Source: Arthrinium phaeospermum (lineage: Eukaryota > Ascomycota > Sordariomycetes > Amphisphaeriales > Apiosporaceae). From it: 64,000 nucleotides of DNA. Positions within the stretch are counted from its first letter, which is position 1. Each line of letters begins with the position of its first letter. The notes beneath the pieces were generated by a model. The model had not been told where the DNA came from. It saw only the letters and a program-made list of their open reading frames with translations, and ran no database searches. Below are positions 45,438-57,687 of this stretch, in pieces. The DNA lies in assembly GCA_006503535.1 (NCBI GenBank), contig QYRS01000005.1:496001-560000 (forward strand). Reading direction: 5' to 3'. A program made the position numbers and the translations under genes.

Positions 45438-48400
45438 CGAGTTGTTTGCTTTTGTCAAGCCAGGTGCGCTTAGAAGTTCCAGTCGTAACAAGCCAGACTT
45501 GGCTTCAACGATCGCATTGTAGATGATGAGATTTTTGTCGAACAAATCGCCCAGTCTGGGATTCGCAGATGATGTTGATCAGCGCTACTTGCCCCCGGAC
45601 GCTTACACCTTCGACAAGACCACACCAGTTCTTATATGAACATCACGAATATAAGACGCACATTGACCAAGTGTACATACAGTTTTATGGGCGGGCGGAG
45701 CCATCTCCGTGATTGCCAATCACAGCACAAAGAGTCGGGAGGGCTTCTGGATCGATCAGGATATCTGATGTCTTCAGACGGTGAGGGTTTACGCCATCGT
45801 GGACCTTCGGTTCTGTTGTTACCTTTGAAAATCAAGGGGAAGCCTCCAGATCTCGCCTGGCATGTTGCCTAAGCTCTAGGAGTAGAGATTAGCACCGACG
45901 TACCGAGTCATCCCATCTACTAGCCGCTTCTCACAGTTCTTTGCGAAATTTAATCTTGGTGTTTCATTCAGAAGCAGCGTCCCAGAAAGTGTCGCCAATA
46001 TCTAACGGCGGCAGAAACCTAAAGTTGCACGGCCACAGGGCTGCGTAGATTCAGAAACTACATAGACACCAGAGGCAACCGTATGAAAATCTTCTCATCC
46101 TCCTGTTGAATGACATGGAAGGGCCAATGGCTCATCACAGCCACTGAACGGGTCTCAAAGTCTCAGCCAGATGTTCTAGTAGCACACATCTGACCTTGAT
46201 AACCCATACGAAAAAGAAAAGGGCTGAGGTGCTCAGTGCTTCCGCAGCCATGCCATCGAGTCATGGGATGAGTTGGATGGGACAATGTTGCCCCTTTTCG
46301 GCCCAGTCGCGTACATCACGGCGATATACTCAACTTGCCGGACCTCCCAGACACCAGAAGCAGCCCAGAAAACCGGGATGCCAATGCTCCAAAACTGACT
46401 CTTGTTTCTATGATCAGTTCCAGCATGTCAAGGGTCGGAAGCTTGGCTCTGAAGAAGAAACCGTATAAACGACCTAGACTTGGCATGTAATACGAACTGA
46501 TAAAACATACTGGGTAGCGTGGGGAAGGAGATATGCTCTAGAACCATCGACACATAATGGAATCTGGGCATCACCATGTATCGCTTGGCAGTGCTAGTCA
46601 AGGTAAGGAACTTATTGCATGTGTTTTGTCCTATAATATTAGCATACTGCTAAGGTTATTGTATCGTTGAAACTCTGCCTCCATGCTGGCAGAGTTAGTC
46701 CTGACAATGATTCTTTGATATATGATACTGCAGCTAGACCACTACGGATCCACTGTTGATATAAGAACATTTTTATGTCCAGGTATCCAGCATGGACCCT
46801 TAAGTAGGGCTCACTTGTGCCAACATATACGCTTTCCAACATGATCCGGCGTAGCGGGAAACCGCCAGAGAAGAGATTGTTGGCCCCAAAGAAGTATGCA
46901 AAGCGACTCCCCGTACTGGAACAGTTGCATGACGGAAGACAAGTATACTAGACGGCCCGTCACGTGCAGTGTGTTATAGACAGACGGCTTATGGGAGATC
47001 AAACACCCTGTCGATCAAGGATGTAATGCTGACGATGATACCGGGAAACTCCAATACAGAGACCGGACTGCACAGAAATGGACCGACTGCAAGCACTTTC
47101 GGCGTCGTTCGGTGCGTTGTCCCACCGAATCTGCCACTTCAAGAGAAAAAAAAAACAAAACGTGGGCGTCTCGCCTGTGTGACAGAGAGTTTGCATCGTG
47201 GCACTGAGACAAGGTCCCGCTAGCGCTTTGATGCTCAGCATGTCCCAGTTGTTTGTTCTTCCAGTTCTATAGCTACCTTGGGTATAGAAACACCAGAACA
47301 AAGTCGATCAATCGATTAATTACTGTCTTTCAAGTTGCATATGGATCCGGATCTGGATGCTGATTTAAAAGATCACTGCAGGAAAGGAGGCTGGGTGCAG
47401 AGGAGGTGGCTCAGCCGCTGCCGCTGCCATGGCCATGCCAGTCATCAGGCCATACCAGTCATCATGGGGCTTTGTCCGCCCTAAAACGTACAGTAGTTGG
47501 CGGTGTTGTTGTTTGCCGGGCAATCTGAGGTTACGAGGTCGGGATCTATAGATTTGGCGATTACGAAAACCATTATGCCATGCCATGTATCGCCTGGGAT
47601 CTCGGTGAGGCTCTTGGGGGGTTCCTGGCACTAAACCCAATCCATAATTTGGGTGTGGAACAAGAGCACAGGGCTCCTTTGTTCACACAAGTTCGTCCGA
47701 CCTTTTGTCACCCCCTGACTGACCGGAGTGTCAGGTGTTCTTGGTCCTACCCTGTAACTTGGCTCTTTGACCCCAAATGAATACATTTCGACTCTGACTA
47801 CCGGGACTCCGTATGGGCGTAGCCGCTTGCCGTTACGAGTCTTGCGGGCGAACGAACGACTTTGTCTGTTCCCTGTTCGGCAACACGGCCAAGTCTGTGC
47901 ACCGCAACGGTCTTGCAAGCTGCCACCCTGTTGGGAGGAGAAAAAAGGTATCGTGAAATGCCCTCGACTCAAAATGGCCCAATGCTCTCACACTTAGCTA
48001 CTGCAGGTTGTAGCCGCCGCCGCACATTATTCCGTGTGCACACATGTAGTTGCGGGAGGATTCAACCAATGGTCTAGATTCTCCGGTTCAAAGATGGGTA
48101 CGTACCCCCGAGAGCTTGCGGGCGCAAATTTGGCATGCCATAGACGAAGCTACAGTGGCCGGGGCTGACAACGAGCTTTGAATGCGGATCCTCTTGACTC
48201 GGCGGCAAGAAATGGCGCTGGCAGAACCTGAACTGGACCCTTGGCATCATTACAGACCATCAGGCGAGTGAGAGTGACGAGGGCAGGTTTCAAATGGCTA
48301 CAGAATTTTCATTCTGCACTTTTCATATGTATCATGATCATGACGAATCAAAATGTATGAGCGACTGGCTTTTGCTGGGATCGGAAGCATCGCGCTTCCA

Positions 48401-50012
48401 TCATTGGATGATGTTGTTTCATGGCAAGGGTGTTTCTCGAAACATGGAGCCGCCAATGAGCGTACAAAAAAGGAATGTAAGTCATACCCTCCACCCTCTC
48501 ACCTCGCTGTCTGCCTACCCCCCGAGCCCCTTCTTTTTTTCTTGCGACCGACGAGTTAAAGTTGAGACGCGTCTTTTCAATCTTACCAATCTCTTTTTAG
48601 CAGCGTACTAATTCTTACCGCGCGCCATATCTGAGCTACGTCTACCTGCAGCTTGCCCGCCATTGACGTTCTGCAAGAAGAAAAGGGTAAAGGTGGGCTT
48701 ACCGCAAAAAGAAAGAATCGGCCAAGACCCGGGCTGTCCAGAGTCTGGAGCTGGCCGGCCGAAGACCCAAGACCCAAGACTCACAGATGCTCAGTTGGCA
48801 CTTGCTCATCTCAATCTCCAGCTTCCTTGTTCTGCTCCCCAGCTTACGACTGCATACCTACTACTACAATGCGAGAATGCTACGATTAAGAGCTGCAATA
48901 AGTGGCAGTACAGCTGCTCCACTGCTGCTGGCATGGGATCCTATCATCGATTGAATGGTTCATTGTTCAATGATTGATTGAACACCCCCGGATGCCAGAC
49001 TTCTTGATAAGGAACCCAGACGAGCATGATGAGGTGCAGCATGTCAGGGGGCGGGCAGCAAGGCCGACGGCAAGCCTCTGCCATGCATAGTTATTAGTAG
49101 AGGAACATGCCAGTCTGCCAACAAGGATTGCTTGCCCGTATTGATTGGGATCACTGTACTCCGTACTAGCCATGATTGTCAGTCAGCCTTCGAGCAGACG
49201 ACCGGCGGGCAGAACGGCGGATCTTGATCTTCCCCAGTCGGCCAGAGGCCAGTGGCCAGGAGCCAGTGAGTGGTACTCGTACCTGCAGCAGCTGCAGCAG
49301 CATGCAGGAGAAAGGAGCTAGCGGCCACCTCCATGATCCATCAGGGCCCATGCCAGGCACAGACACCAGAAACTAAACATCCAAGTACCCACTTGGCAGC
49401 GGCAGGGGTTGATAGACGATTGTGATTAGTTTGATTGCCTGCTTCCCAAAACGGTCGGCGGCGACCAGGAAAATCTGCAGGGGCAATTGGCTAGGCGGCC
49501 ATTCACGGCGCTTGGCCAGCGCCATGCAGGGAAGAGAGATTGCACTAGAAGTCCCACATGCCACCACCATCACCATCTTCCTATTCCAATCTAGCCAATG
49601 TCAGGATGGCCAAATTTCGTGCCTGCCTATCGCCTGACCGCTGCAACACTACCATTTGGATAATCCTGGTCAAGACCCCTGGTTCGCGGTCCATCGCCGG
49701 GCGGAAGAGCGGACGACAAATCGCTTCAATCGGTCGTTAATGTGTGTCTCTCTCTCCCTCCCACACCATCCACTTTCGCTGTGTGCTGTACTGGTTTTGG
49801 TCGTTGGCGCAGATTGCGCCCGTCTCGAAAGTATACCGCGAGACATTCACCCTCGCTTGCTTTGCTTGGCTACGCTGCGTTGGGTTGGAACCGGGAATCC
49901 AATAATCTCCCCTCCACATTCCCTTCCCTTGCCAGTCGTTGCATCGGTACATTTCGTCTGGTCGTCTGGTCTCTGGTCATGAGGGAGTCGACAAGGGCCG
50001 AACTAAACCAAC
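45438..50012. other. Gene-free interval of 4.6 kb
   Basis: The longest stretch without a supportable gene. Open frames stay below about 115 aa, overlap on both strands and carry no motif or consistent splice sites. No terminal repeats, transposase or reverse-transcriptase fragments were recognised. Part of it probably serves as leader and promoter for the coiled-coil gene; the rest could be non-coding RNA or decayed sequence. Confidence 0.55.
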
Positions 50013-53000
50013 ATGGAGCCTGTCAACGATCAATATGTTCCCCAGAGGCGCCCCTCTTTGACGTTGACTTCTGAGACCCTCGGTGCTTCATCTGATGTTT
50101 CTTCTCCTCTTCCTCCAAGTCTTTCTCGGGACCAGAGTACCACTGCTGCTAGAAACACACGGAACCTTGTGATTGACAGCTCGGTAATCTTGCCGTCGCA
50201 GAACCGCCAATCGATTCGCCGCAAGCCTCTGTCTTCCACAGCTTCGCCCATCGTCTCGAGATACTCGTCGGGTGCATACCTCTCCATCACAAGGGCCCTG
50301 CCACGACCCGAACAGAGGTACTCGAGGTCCTTCTCCTTGGACAGCCCTACCGTCTACGAGTTCCCGCTTGCCGTGAGGAAGGATAGGAAGACCCCCGTCT
50401 TGATAGACCTGCCACCTAAGACTGTGGCGCGTCGGACATCGGGCGACAGCAAAGGGTGAGTCAAATGTCTCATGGGGACGCCATCCAAACCCCAGGATGC
50501 CATCGTAGGCAGGAGTTGCTAAGTAATTAAAACAGGACATTTTCCATTCTTGAAGACTTCCCTCTGCCTATGCAGTCTGACCAGGCTGCCGGAGTGGGTG
50601 AATCCAAACAACAACCGAGGTCTCCTGACCACCACGACAACCCTGCAGCTCCTCAAACAGTGGCCACCACTGGGCTGACACAACCCGAGGACCTGCCCGA
50701 CTCTGAGGACCCATTGCCTGCTGATGCAGACGATGATCATTTGAGCGTCTTGGACGGCTACGATTCTGACTCGTCTCGTCAGTCTAATTATAATCAAAAT
50801 CCCGTGACTCCCGAGAGGAACATGTCACTCTTCGTCAACCGCAAACCACCACCACCACACCTGGCACTCAACCAAACTAATCCAGAGCCACACGCAGCGA
50901 CAACGCCGCCGCCCACTAATAGTAATCACGAAGTCAAGTCACCTAATACAGACAAACCACTACCCAAATCGCCCGGGTCTTCGTCTTCTAAGCTTGGAAC
51001 TTTCTTCAGCTGGGGGTCACCATCGCCTGCGACGACGGAGTTTTCGCCACTCCCCTCGCCATACGCCCCTCACAAGTCCATCACTTACACAGATGCTTCC
51101 CCGGTCACCACCATCCGACCATCATCTCTACTTGAAGCCCCAAAGGGATCCGCTAGTTCTAGGGCTAGTTCTAGGGAATACTGCGAATCATACCTTGCCA
51201 CACCACCTAACATTCTACCATCTCATCCCGCGGAGATCAAGGAGATGGAAGAAGAGCTGAAGGCCATCTCGGCCGAACTGGCCTCGTCCATTCGGCGGGA
51301 GATGGATCTCGAGGACCTCGTAGATAGACTTCAGTCAGAGAGGGACAACCCAACTTCCTCCTCTAACAACAAGAGGACCAGCGACTATTTCTCTGACTCT
51401 GGGTACAGCTCCACCAAGTTCAGTGACTATGACCAGTCCAGAGAGGAAGTTGATAAGATTCAGAGGAAAGCGGAGCAGGAAATGGCACAAGTCAGGTTAG
51501 AACTGACGAATAAGCTGCAAGATGAGAGATCAATGAGACAACAACTTGATGACCAGATCAAGGACCTGTCGCACAGAGCCTCTCAGATCGACCTGGAAAA
51601 GCTCAGCAATGCGGATGATTCTGACAGAGTCAAGGAGCTGGAAAATACTTGCGAGACACTACGACGCAAGCTGACTGAGGAGCGACAAGTCAAGGACAAC
51701 TTTGAGGACCTACTGACTGTTCTCAAAGACGAACTTCAAAATGCTGCCAATGAGCGCGATAACCTGCGCGACGAGGTCGTGCCGCAGCTTCGAGCTCGCG
51801 TCGAAGGTCTCGAGGCGCAGGCCACTGACCTGGAAAAAATGTCATACGAGTCAACGAAGATGCAACAGGAGCTCCAGTCCCTGAGGGAAGAGAAGGAAGA
51901 AAGGTCGATAGGCAGCATCGCCGAGGAATCTTCTCGTTTGTCGCGCTCGAACTCAGTCACGGGGCCGCCGCCATCTTTCCGACTACAACGGCCTCCGTCC
52001 ATGACGGCGAGGTCCCCTGCGCTGTCAAGGTCAACCTCGTTAACGAGGTCCAAGTCAGTCAAGACTACCGAGTCCCGCGACGCGCTATCGGATCGATTGA
52101 AGGATGTTGAGGAACAGCGTGATGCGCTTCACCGGGCCCTGAAGGCTCTTCTCGAGCGGCAGGAATGCCAAAACCGCGAGAATGAGAAGAAGATCCGAGC
52201 TCTCGAACTCGAGCGCGAGCGACTGCTCACTGGCTCTCCCCAAAGGGCCGGTTTCGTCAAGGAAGTCTCCAACTTGCGCGAGGAAATCAACGTTCTTCGC
52301 CGCCGATCGGAAGAGGCCCTCGAGCAAAGGTGGCAAGTCGAGAAGGGACTTGCGGGCATCAAGATGGATCTTGATCGCGCAGAGCAAGAGATCGCCACCC
52401 TGAGAAGCCTTCTCAGTGAAAAGGACATCCTCATCCCGGAGAACCTATCGCGCTCTAGCGCTGGTTCTGATGGCCCGGCCCAACCGGTCACCTCCGACTC
52501 CCTGAGAGCGGCCTACCGAGAGCTCCAGGAGGCATATGCAGAGTCGCTTGAGCGTCTTCAGAACGTCGATCCCAGCAACAATGCACATGACGAGAAGACC
52601 AAGTTAGCCATTGAGAAGCTTGAGCAAAGTTTGTCGTCCGCGGTCTCCGAACGCGATCTTGCCCTGCAGGAGGTTTCTGCCTACAAGGCCCAGCTCGATG
52701 CCTTGAAAGCTCAGGAGCAGACTTACCTGGAAAGTGAAAAGACTCTCGCCGATGAGCTTCACGAGTCTGCCCGGCGTGTCGAGGAACTGGCCCTCCAGGT
52801 TCGCCAGCAACTGGCCGCCAACCAGAACCTGCGTCAGCGTCTCACCGACACGGTTGCTAGAGGCGAAACATCGCAGAAGGCCAATGCGGATCACATCACT
52901 GCCCTTCAAGCTCGTCTGCGTACGCTCGAAGAGCAGGTTGTCGCTGCCCAAACTGCCTCGGAAGAGCGCGTATCTCGCCATGAGGATGAGATCTTGACGT

Positions 53001-53401
53001 TGAGAGAGAGCCACAGCCAGCAGCTGTCCCGTCTCAGCGGCAACCTATCGCCTCACTCGCCGCGCATGTTCCAGCCCAAGTCGCCGTTGTCTCCCATGTT
53101 CACGGCCGGAGCCAGATCGCCTCGCCTCGATGTGACTCGATCGGGCAGCGCAATGAGCGTGGCTGAAGAGACACAAGTTACCGCCCTTCGGGAAAAGGTT
53201 ACGGCCCTCGAGAAGGCACTCGCTGAGGCTGATAGCCAGATGCAAGAGGTAGTGAGCCGAATGAACACGGCTCAAATTGAGGTCTTGGAGCTGCAAGAGG
53301 AGCGCGAAGCTGCCGTCAACCAGGCACGCAAGCTGGAGAAGGCGCTGCAGGCCGAGAAGGTCCGCGCATTCGAGGACCGATTCAAGGCTTTACAAGCCTA
53401 G
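50013..53401 (+). CDS. Long coiled-coil protein, conserved in Pezizomycotina, function unknown
   Basis: Two exons (50013-50455, 50536-53401; intron 80 nt, donor GTGAGT) encode 1,102 aa beginning MEPVNDQYVPQRRPSL. The first ~370 residues are disordered and Ser/Pro-rich, with short conserved-looking islands (SVLDGYDSDSS, KLGTFFSWGSPSPATTEFS, ASSREYCESYLATPP). From about residue 380 to the end the chain is nearly continuous heptad coiled coil (EIKEMEEELKAISAEL, VDKIQRKAEQEMAQVRLEL, RVKELENTCETLRRKL, LQEEREAAVNQARKLEKAL), broken by Ser/Pro linkers near 610 and 1,000. It has no kinase, motor or membrane segment. Related ascomycete proteins are often labelled M protein repeat proteins, a name that only reflects the coiled coil. 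A scaffold or cytoskeletal role is inference. Confidence 0.8.
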
Positions 53402-54391
53402 AGCGAAGTCTACTATCAGTCGCAATTTTTGAGTTTCGGATGACTATACGTCCAAACTCGCATGTACGAATACGGCGCTTCGCCAGCATTTACACGGGAT
53501 TCGGAGGGGCATTTTCACGGGACATTTTTGGCTAAAGGTAGCCAGTGCTCGTCTCCTGTTTTCGGCAAAGGGAGTTTTGGGGGCAACAATTGAAACAACA
53601 ACGGCATCATGGAGGGACAGTTTTGTATCATGATCATTACATTAACACCTCGTACCCCATACTCCAGCGTGGTAGGGGAAAAAGCGCTTTGGCTAGGCTA
53701 TTTTGGTCAGCCGCTGTATAATGGGGGCTTATCTTTCTGGGAATATGCTTATCAGCTGCCTATATCTGAGGCCCTGCACTGTACTCTAATGTTTTCATAC
53801 TTTAGTACCACCCTGTATCTACTACAACCCCCACACATACACTCATATATATAGTATATACACATGATGCTCCATGTGCCTCTGACGAGAGGCCCTGGCA
53901 AACAAATATCACGCACAGCTTCAACGGGACTTGTTTTCATGACATATGAGCATCTCCAATGTTTTCTCTTCACCTGTGACAAATAGGGCAAGCATCGTGG
54001 TGGATGCTTCATTGCAGGTTAGTACGTCACGCAATGTACCCGTCCCAAGCTGTCAGGGTGAGGTGTGCTCCTGGAGAAGCAAGTATGGAGGCGGAGCCGC
54101 AGAGCACATGTCTTTCTTCAGTTGACAACTTCGAACCGAAACATGTCGCAAACTCAGAATAAAGTGTTGAAACTTTTATTACCCCCCTTTTATTCAGCCT
54201 ACGTGTTAACGTGTTTTAGTCAGTATGCAAGCATTGGTCCCGGATTCTCCGTCTCAATCACTGGTGTCTCTCATCAAGGTCCTGGGTATCTTCTTCTGTT
54301 ATTTGTTACATCTGCTTGAAGTTGGGGATTCTTTCAGACACACGGGGGGCCCATCCGCCAATGAATTTGCTGTTCTTGGGATATTCTTCGT
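53402..54391. other. Intergenic, convergent 3' regions of the coiled-coil gene and ade17
   Basis: Non-coding 3' flanks, AT-rich with a TATA-rich patch at 53846-53861. No gene is supported. Confidence 0.6.
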
Positions 54392-56306
54392 TTAATGGTG
54401 GAACAGTCGGATGTTCTGCTCGACAACGACAATACCCAGCTTCTCGGCAGTCTCGAAGACAGCTCCGTCGTTCTGGCTACCACCGGGTGCGGCAATGTAC
54501 TTGACGCCCGAGCGGGCTGCACGGTATACGTTGTCGACAAAGGGGAACTGTGATATAAGTAAGTACGTGGCTTTTACATGCCGTCTAGGGGGCTGGGGAA
54601 CTTACGAAGGCATCGCTAGACACGGCAACATCACCGAGCTTGGAAGACCACTCGTCGCGCTCAGCCTCGGTGAAGGCAGCAGGAACTTCCTCGAATACGG
54701 CCTCGAACAGGTCGCGCTCGGGCCCTCCCTTGGGAAGTTCACCGCTAACCAACAAGTCGATGGCGTTGCTCTTGTCGGGGCGCTTGGTGCCCTTCTTCCA
54801 CTTGATACCAAGAACCTTGGGGTGGAAGCGGAACCACCAGTTGTCGGCCTTGTCTCCGGCAAGGCGAGTGCAGTGGATGCGAGACTGCTGGCCAGCTCCC
54901 AGGCCGATGACCTGGCCGTTCTTGGCATAGCACACGGAGTTGCTCTGTGTGTACTTGAGGGCAATCGTAGCAACCGTGAGGTCTCGGGTGGCGGCCTCGG
55001 GCAGGCTGAAGTCCTTGGGGGTGACTGTTCGGCTGAACGATTTCGGGCTGATCTCAATATCGTTGCGGTGCTGCTGCAATGTCACGCCATAGACGGTTCT
55101 AGTCTCGGTGGGATCGGGCTGGTACTCGGGGTCCATCTGGAGAACAAGGTACTTGCCGCCCTTCTTCTTCTTGAGGATCTCCAGGGCAGCATCCTCGTAC
55201 CCGGGAGCAATCACACCATCAGACACCTCCTTGGAGATGATGCGGGCAGTGGGCACATCGACAACATCGCTGAGAGCAATCATGTCTCCGAAACTGCTCA
55301 TGCGATCAGCGCCTCGAGCTCTGGCATAGGCCTGAGCAAGACCCGAGGTCTCAATACCCTCAATGTCGTCGACAAAGTACACTTTCCGCTCCTCCGGGGT
55401 CAGGGGGACGCCAATGGCTGCACCAGCGGGAGAGACATGCTTGAAGCTGGCAGCAGCGGGCTTGCCGAGGGCGGCCTTGAGCTCTTTGACCAACGGCCAG
55501 CTGTTGAGGGCATCCAGCAGATTGATGTATCCCGGGGAACCGCAGAGAACCTTGAAAGGAAGCTCGGCCGAGCGCATGAAAGCGGCGGCGGGCTTCTGGT
55601 GGGGGTTAGCACCATACCGGAGGGTTGAGTGCTGAGCACCCTCGCCGGCGTATCGCGCGCGGAAGAATGCCGAGATGTGATCGTCGTAGTCAGCTGTGTG
55701 CTCGAAGGCCTTGAGGGCGTAACGGTTTCGGCTGGTCTCCTGGATCTCGCCGGCCTTGAGCTCCTTCAAGAACTCGGGGTAGTCCTTGGGGTCGCTCAGG
55801 ATAGTGACGCGCGAGTGGTTCTTGGCCGCGGCCCGAATGAGGGTGACGCCGCCAATATCGATTTCCTCTACAGCCTCGGGGACAGTAACATTGATCTTGG
55901 AGATGGTGTCTTTGAAGGGGTACAGGTTGCAGATAACGTAATCGACCTTGTCGATGCTCTGCTCAGCCAGGTCCTTTTCGTCCGACTCGAGGTTTCGTGC
56001 CAGTATGCCGGCGTGGACAGCAGGATGGAGAGTCTTGACGCGTCCAGCCAACATCTCGGGGGCCTTGGTGATGGCTGAGACATCCCTTTAGACCGGGAAT
56101 ATTTAGCAAGCTTCACAGGAGACGAGGAAGTGCATGCGTATGAACCCGAGCATATTTACTTACTCAACTGGGAAGCCAGATTCCCGGATCATACGGGCAG
56201 TGCCTCCGGACGCAAGAATGCGGACATTCTGCTGAACCAGGCCCTTTGCAAGGTCCAGCAAGCCGGTCTTGTCGTAGACCGACACAATGGCAATTCTCTG
56301 AGCCAT
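54392..56306 (-). CDS. ade17: Bifunctional AICAR transformylase / IMP cyclohydrolase (Ade16/Ade17)
   Basis: Cytosolic enzyme for the last two steps of de novo IMP synthesis: formyl transfer to AICAR, then ring closure of FAICAR. Three exons (56164-56306, 54606-56085, 54392-54547) encode 592 aa, exactly the usual length. The N-terminal cyclohydrolase (about 1-195) starts [20 protein letters not shown] with [37 protein letters not shown] and [17 protein letters not shown]. The transformylase domain has [15 protein letters not shown] with the catalytic Lys-His region, [36 protein letters not shown] and the C-terminal [12 protein letters not shown]...NIRLFHH. Introns have GTAAGT donors. It shares a 610-base divergent promoter with psf1. 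Identification is certain. Confidence 0.97.
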
Positions 56307-56916
56307 GCTTGTTTTGCTTGAATCCTAGGCAGCCAGCAGGTGTCAATTAACTTGGACGGCTTATATGCGCCGGGCTGCTAGACAGAGCGTTCTTACCGGT
56401 AGCTAGGTAGAGTTAATACCCAAGTAAAAGAATCCAATGAGGAAATGTTGGTATTCCAAATATAGGTGAGGAATATGAGAAAAAAAAAATGGTGCAAGCC
56501 ACCCAACGTCCTTAGCGATTTGGCGTGCTTTGGTTTGGTTTGGCTTGACTTGGGTATGATGCAAATGGCGGGGTAAACTGTCTGGCGCAAATAATTTTTG
56601 ACCCTAAATTAAGGTCAATCGCGGGGCAGCCCCATCCCATCTTCGGCCGTGTAGCCGTGGTCGCTTGCACTGTAAGGAGAGCGGCCAGTTGACTGCAAAG
56701 CTGATCAGTATAGTACAGTGCTCAGACTGTGCATTCTTATGTAAGAAAGTACCCATTCATTTGCTCCCATTTACGCGACGACGCGTTTCTTGAGTTGACC
56801 GCCGAACTCATCCGCCACAATATATTACACACCAACCCGGCTCTTTAACTCGCCTGGATCGGATTTCGGTGGCAGACAGCATAGACAGAACCTTTGCTGG
56901 TCCAAGAGTTGTTACA
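56307..56916. other. Divergent promoter region of ade17 and psf1
   Basis: 610 bases between two outward-facing starts. Contains a TTGG/TTTGG-rich tract at 56527-56555 on the ade17 side and an MCB-like element on the psf1 side. No open frame is supported. Confidence 0.65.
56771..56788 (+). promoter_or_regulatory. MCB-like (MBF) element upstream of psf1
   Basis: A palindromic ACGCGT (56781-56786) preceded by TTACGCGACG lies 131 bases upstream of the psf1 ATG. ACGCGT is the MluI cell-cycle box bound by MBF, which drives G1/S genes including replication factors in yeasts; its use here is inferred. Confidence 0.6.
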
Positions 56917-57687
56917 ATGTACGGAGATCTGGGAAACAAGCTGGTAAATCCTAATGCTGCAACTTTTACTCAACCACACACATAGAACCCCTATCAACTG
57001 TCGTGTCTATAGGTCCACCATGCCAAACGGGCACAGAATCTGGCGCACCTGCCGCCATACCAGACCGAACTGGTCCGCGCCGTGACCCGTGAGGTCCGGG
57101 ATCTTGAAAAAGACTTGGCCGATATGTTGGAGTCCTTTGAAGGCGGCTTTGACCCTCATGCTGACCAGGCCAAATCGTGTACCATGTTGGTCAACCACTT
57201 GTCCATCCGCAGGAACAAGCGGTGTCTGCTCGCTTATCATCGCACAAGAAGCGATAAGCTGGAGGAGCTCGTTTGGAAGGGCTACGACCTTGTCGATCTT
57301 CCGGGTCAACAGGTCTCGTCAAACAGCGGTTCGAACCTTCCCTCTACGGATAGCAGCTCCAGCAGCTTGAGCCCTCAGGAAGAAGACTATGTCCGTCAGT
57401 ACAGCGACCTTCTGGCTGCATACAAGGGCCAATGGACCGATATAGACTTGACTGGCAGTCTTGAACCGCCCCGCGACCTCTTTATCGATGTACGAGTTCT
57501 GAAGGACGCCGGCGAGATCCAGACAGAATACGGGTGAGTGGAAGATTACCCCCCTTTCTTGGGATATGCCCATGACTAAACTTGACTGTGCAGTGCCATT
57601 ACCTTGACCAAGAACAGTCAATTCTACGTTCGCCAGGGCGACGTCGAGCGGTTGATCGCCCAAGGATATCTCCAGAAGCTCGGCTGA
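56917..57687 (+). CDS. psf1: DNA replication complex GINS subunit Psf1
   Basis: Subunit of the GINS tetramer, part of the CMG replicative helicase with Cdc45 and Mcm2-7. Three exons (56917-56943, 57013-57533, 57594-57687) encode 213 aa, close to the yeast length. The 27-nt first exon gives MYGDLGNKL, continuing VHHAKRAQ. The alpha-helical A domain shows VRAVTREVRDLEKDLADML, LSIRRNKRCLLAYHRTRSDKLEELVW, then a Ser-rich loop and LSPQEEDYVRQYSDLLAAYKG. The C-terminal B domain, essential for Psf1, is PPRDLFIDVRVLKDAGEIQTEYGAITLTKNSQFYVRQGDVERLI, ending GYLQKLG. Splice sites are canonical and phases match. Confidence 0.95.

Noticed and set aside
49742..50074. Upstream frame overlapping the start of the coiled-coil gene
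   Set aside because: Different frame, no motif, and it lies in what is probably the 5' leader; at most an upstream ORF.
53846..53861. TATA-rich patch as a promoter
   Set aside because: It lies between two convergent 3' ends with no gene start nearby.
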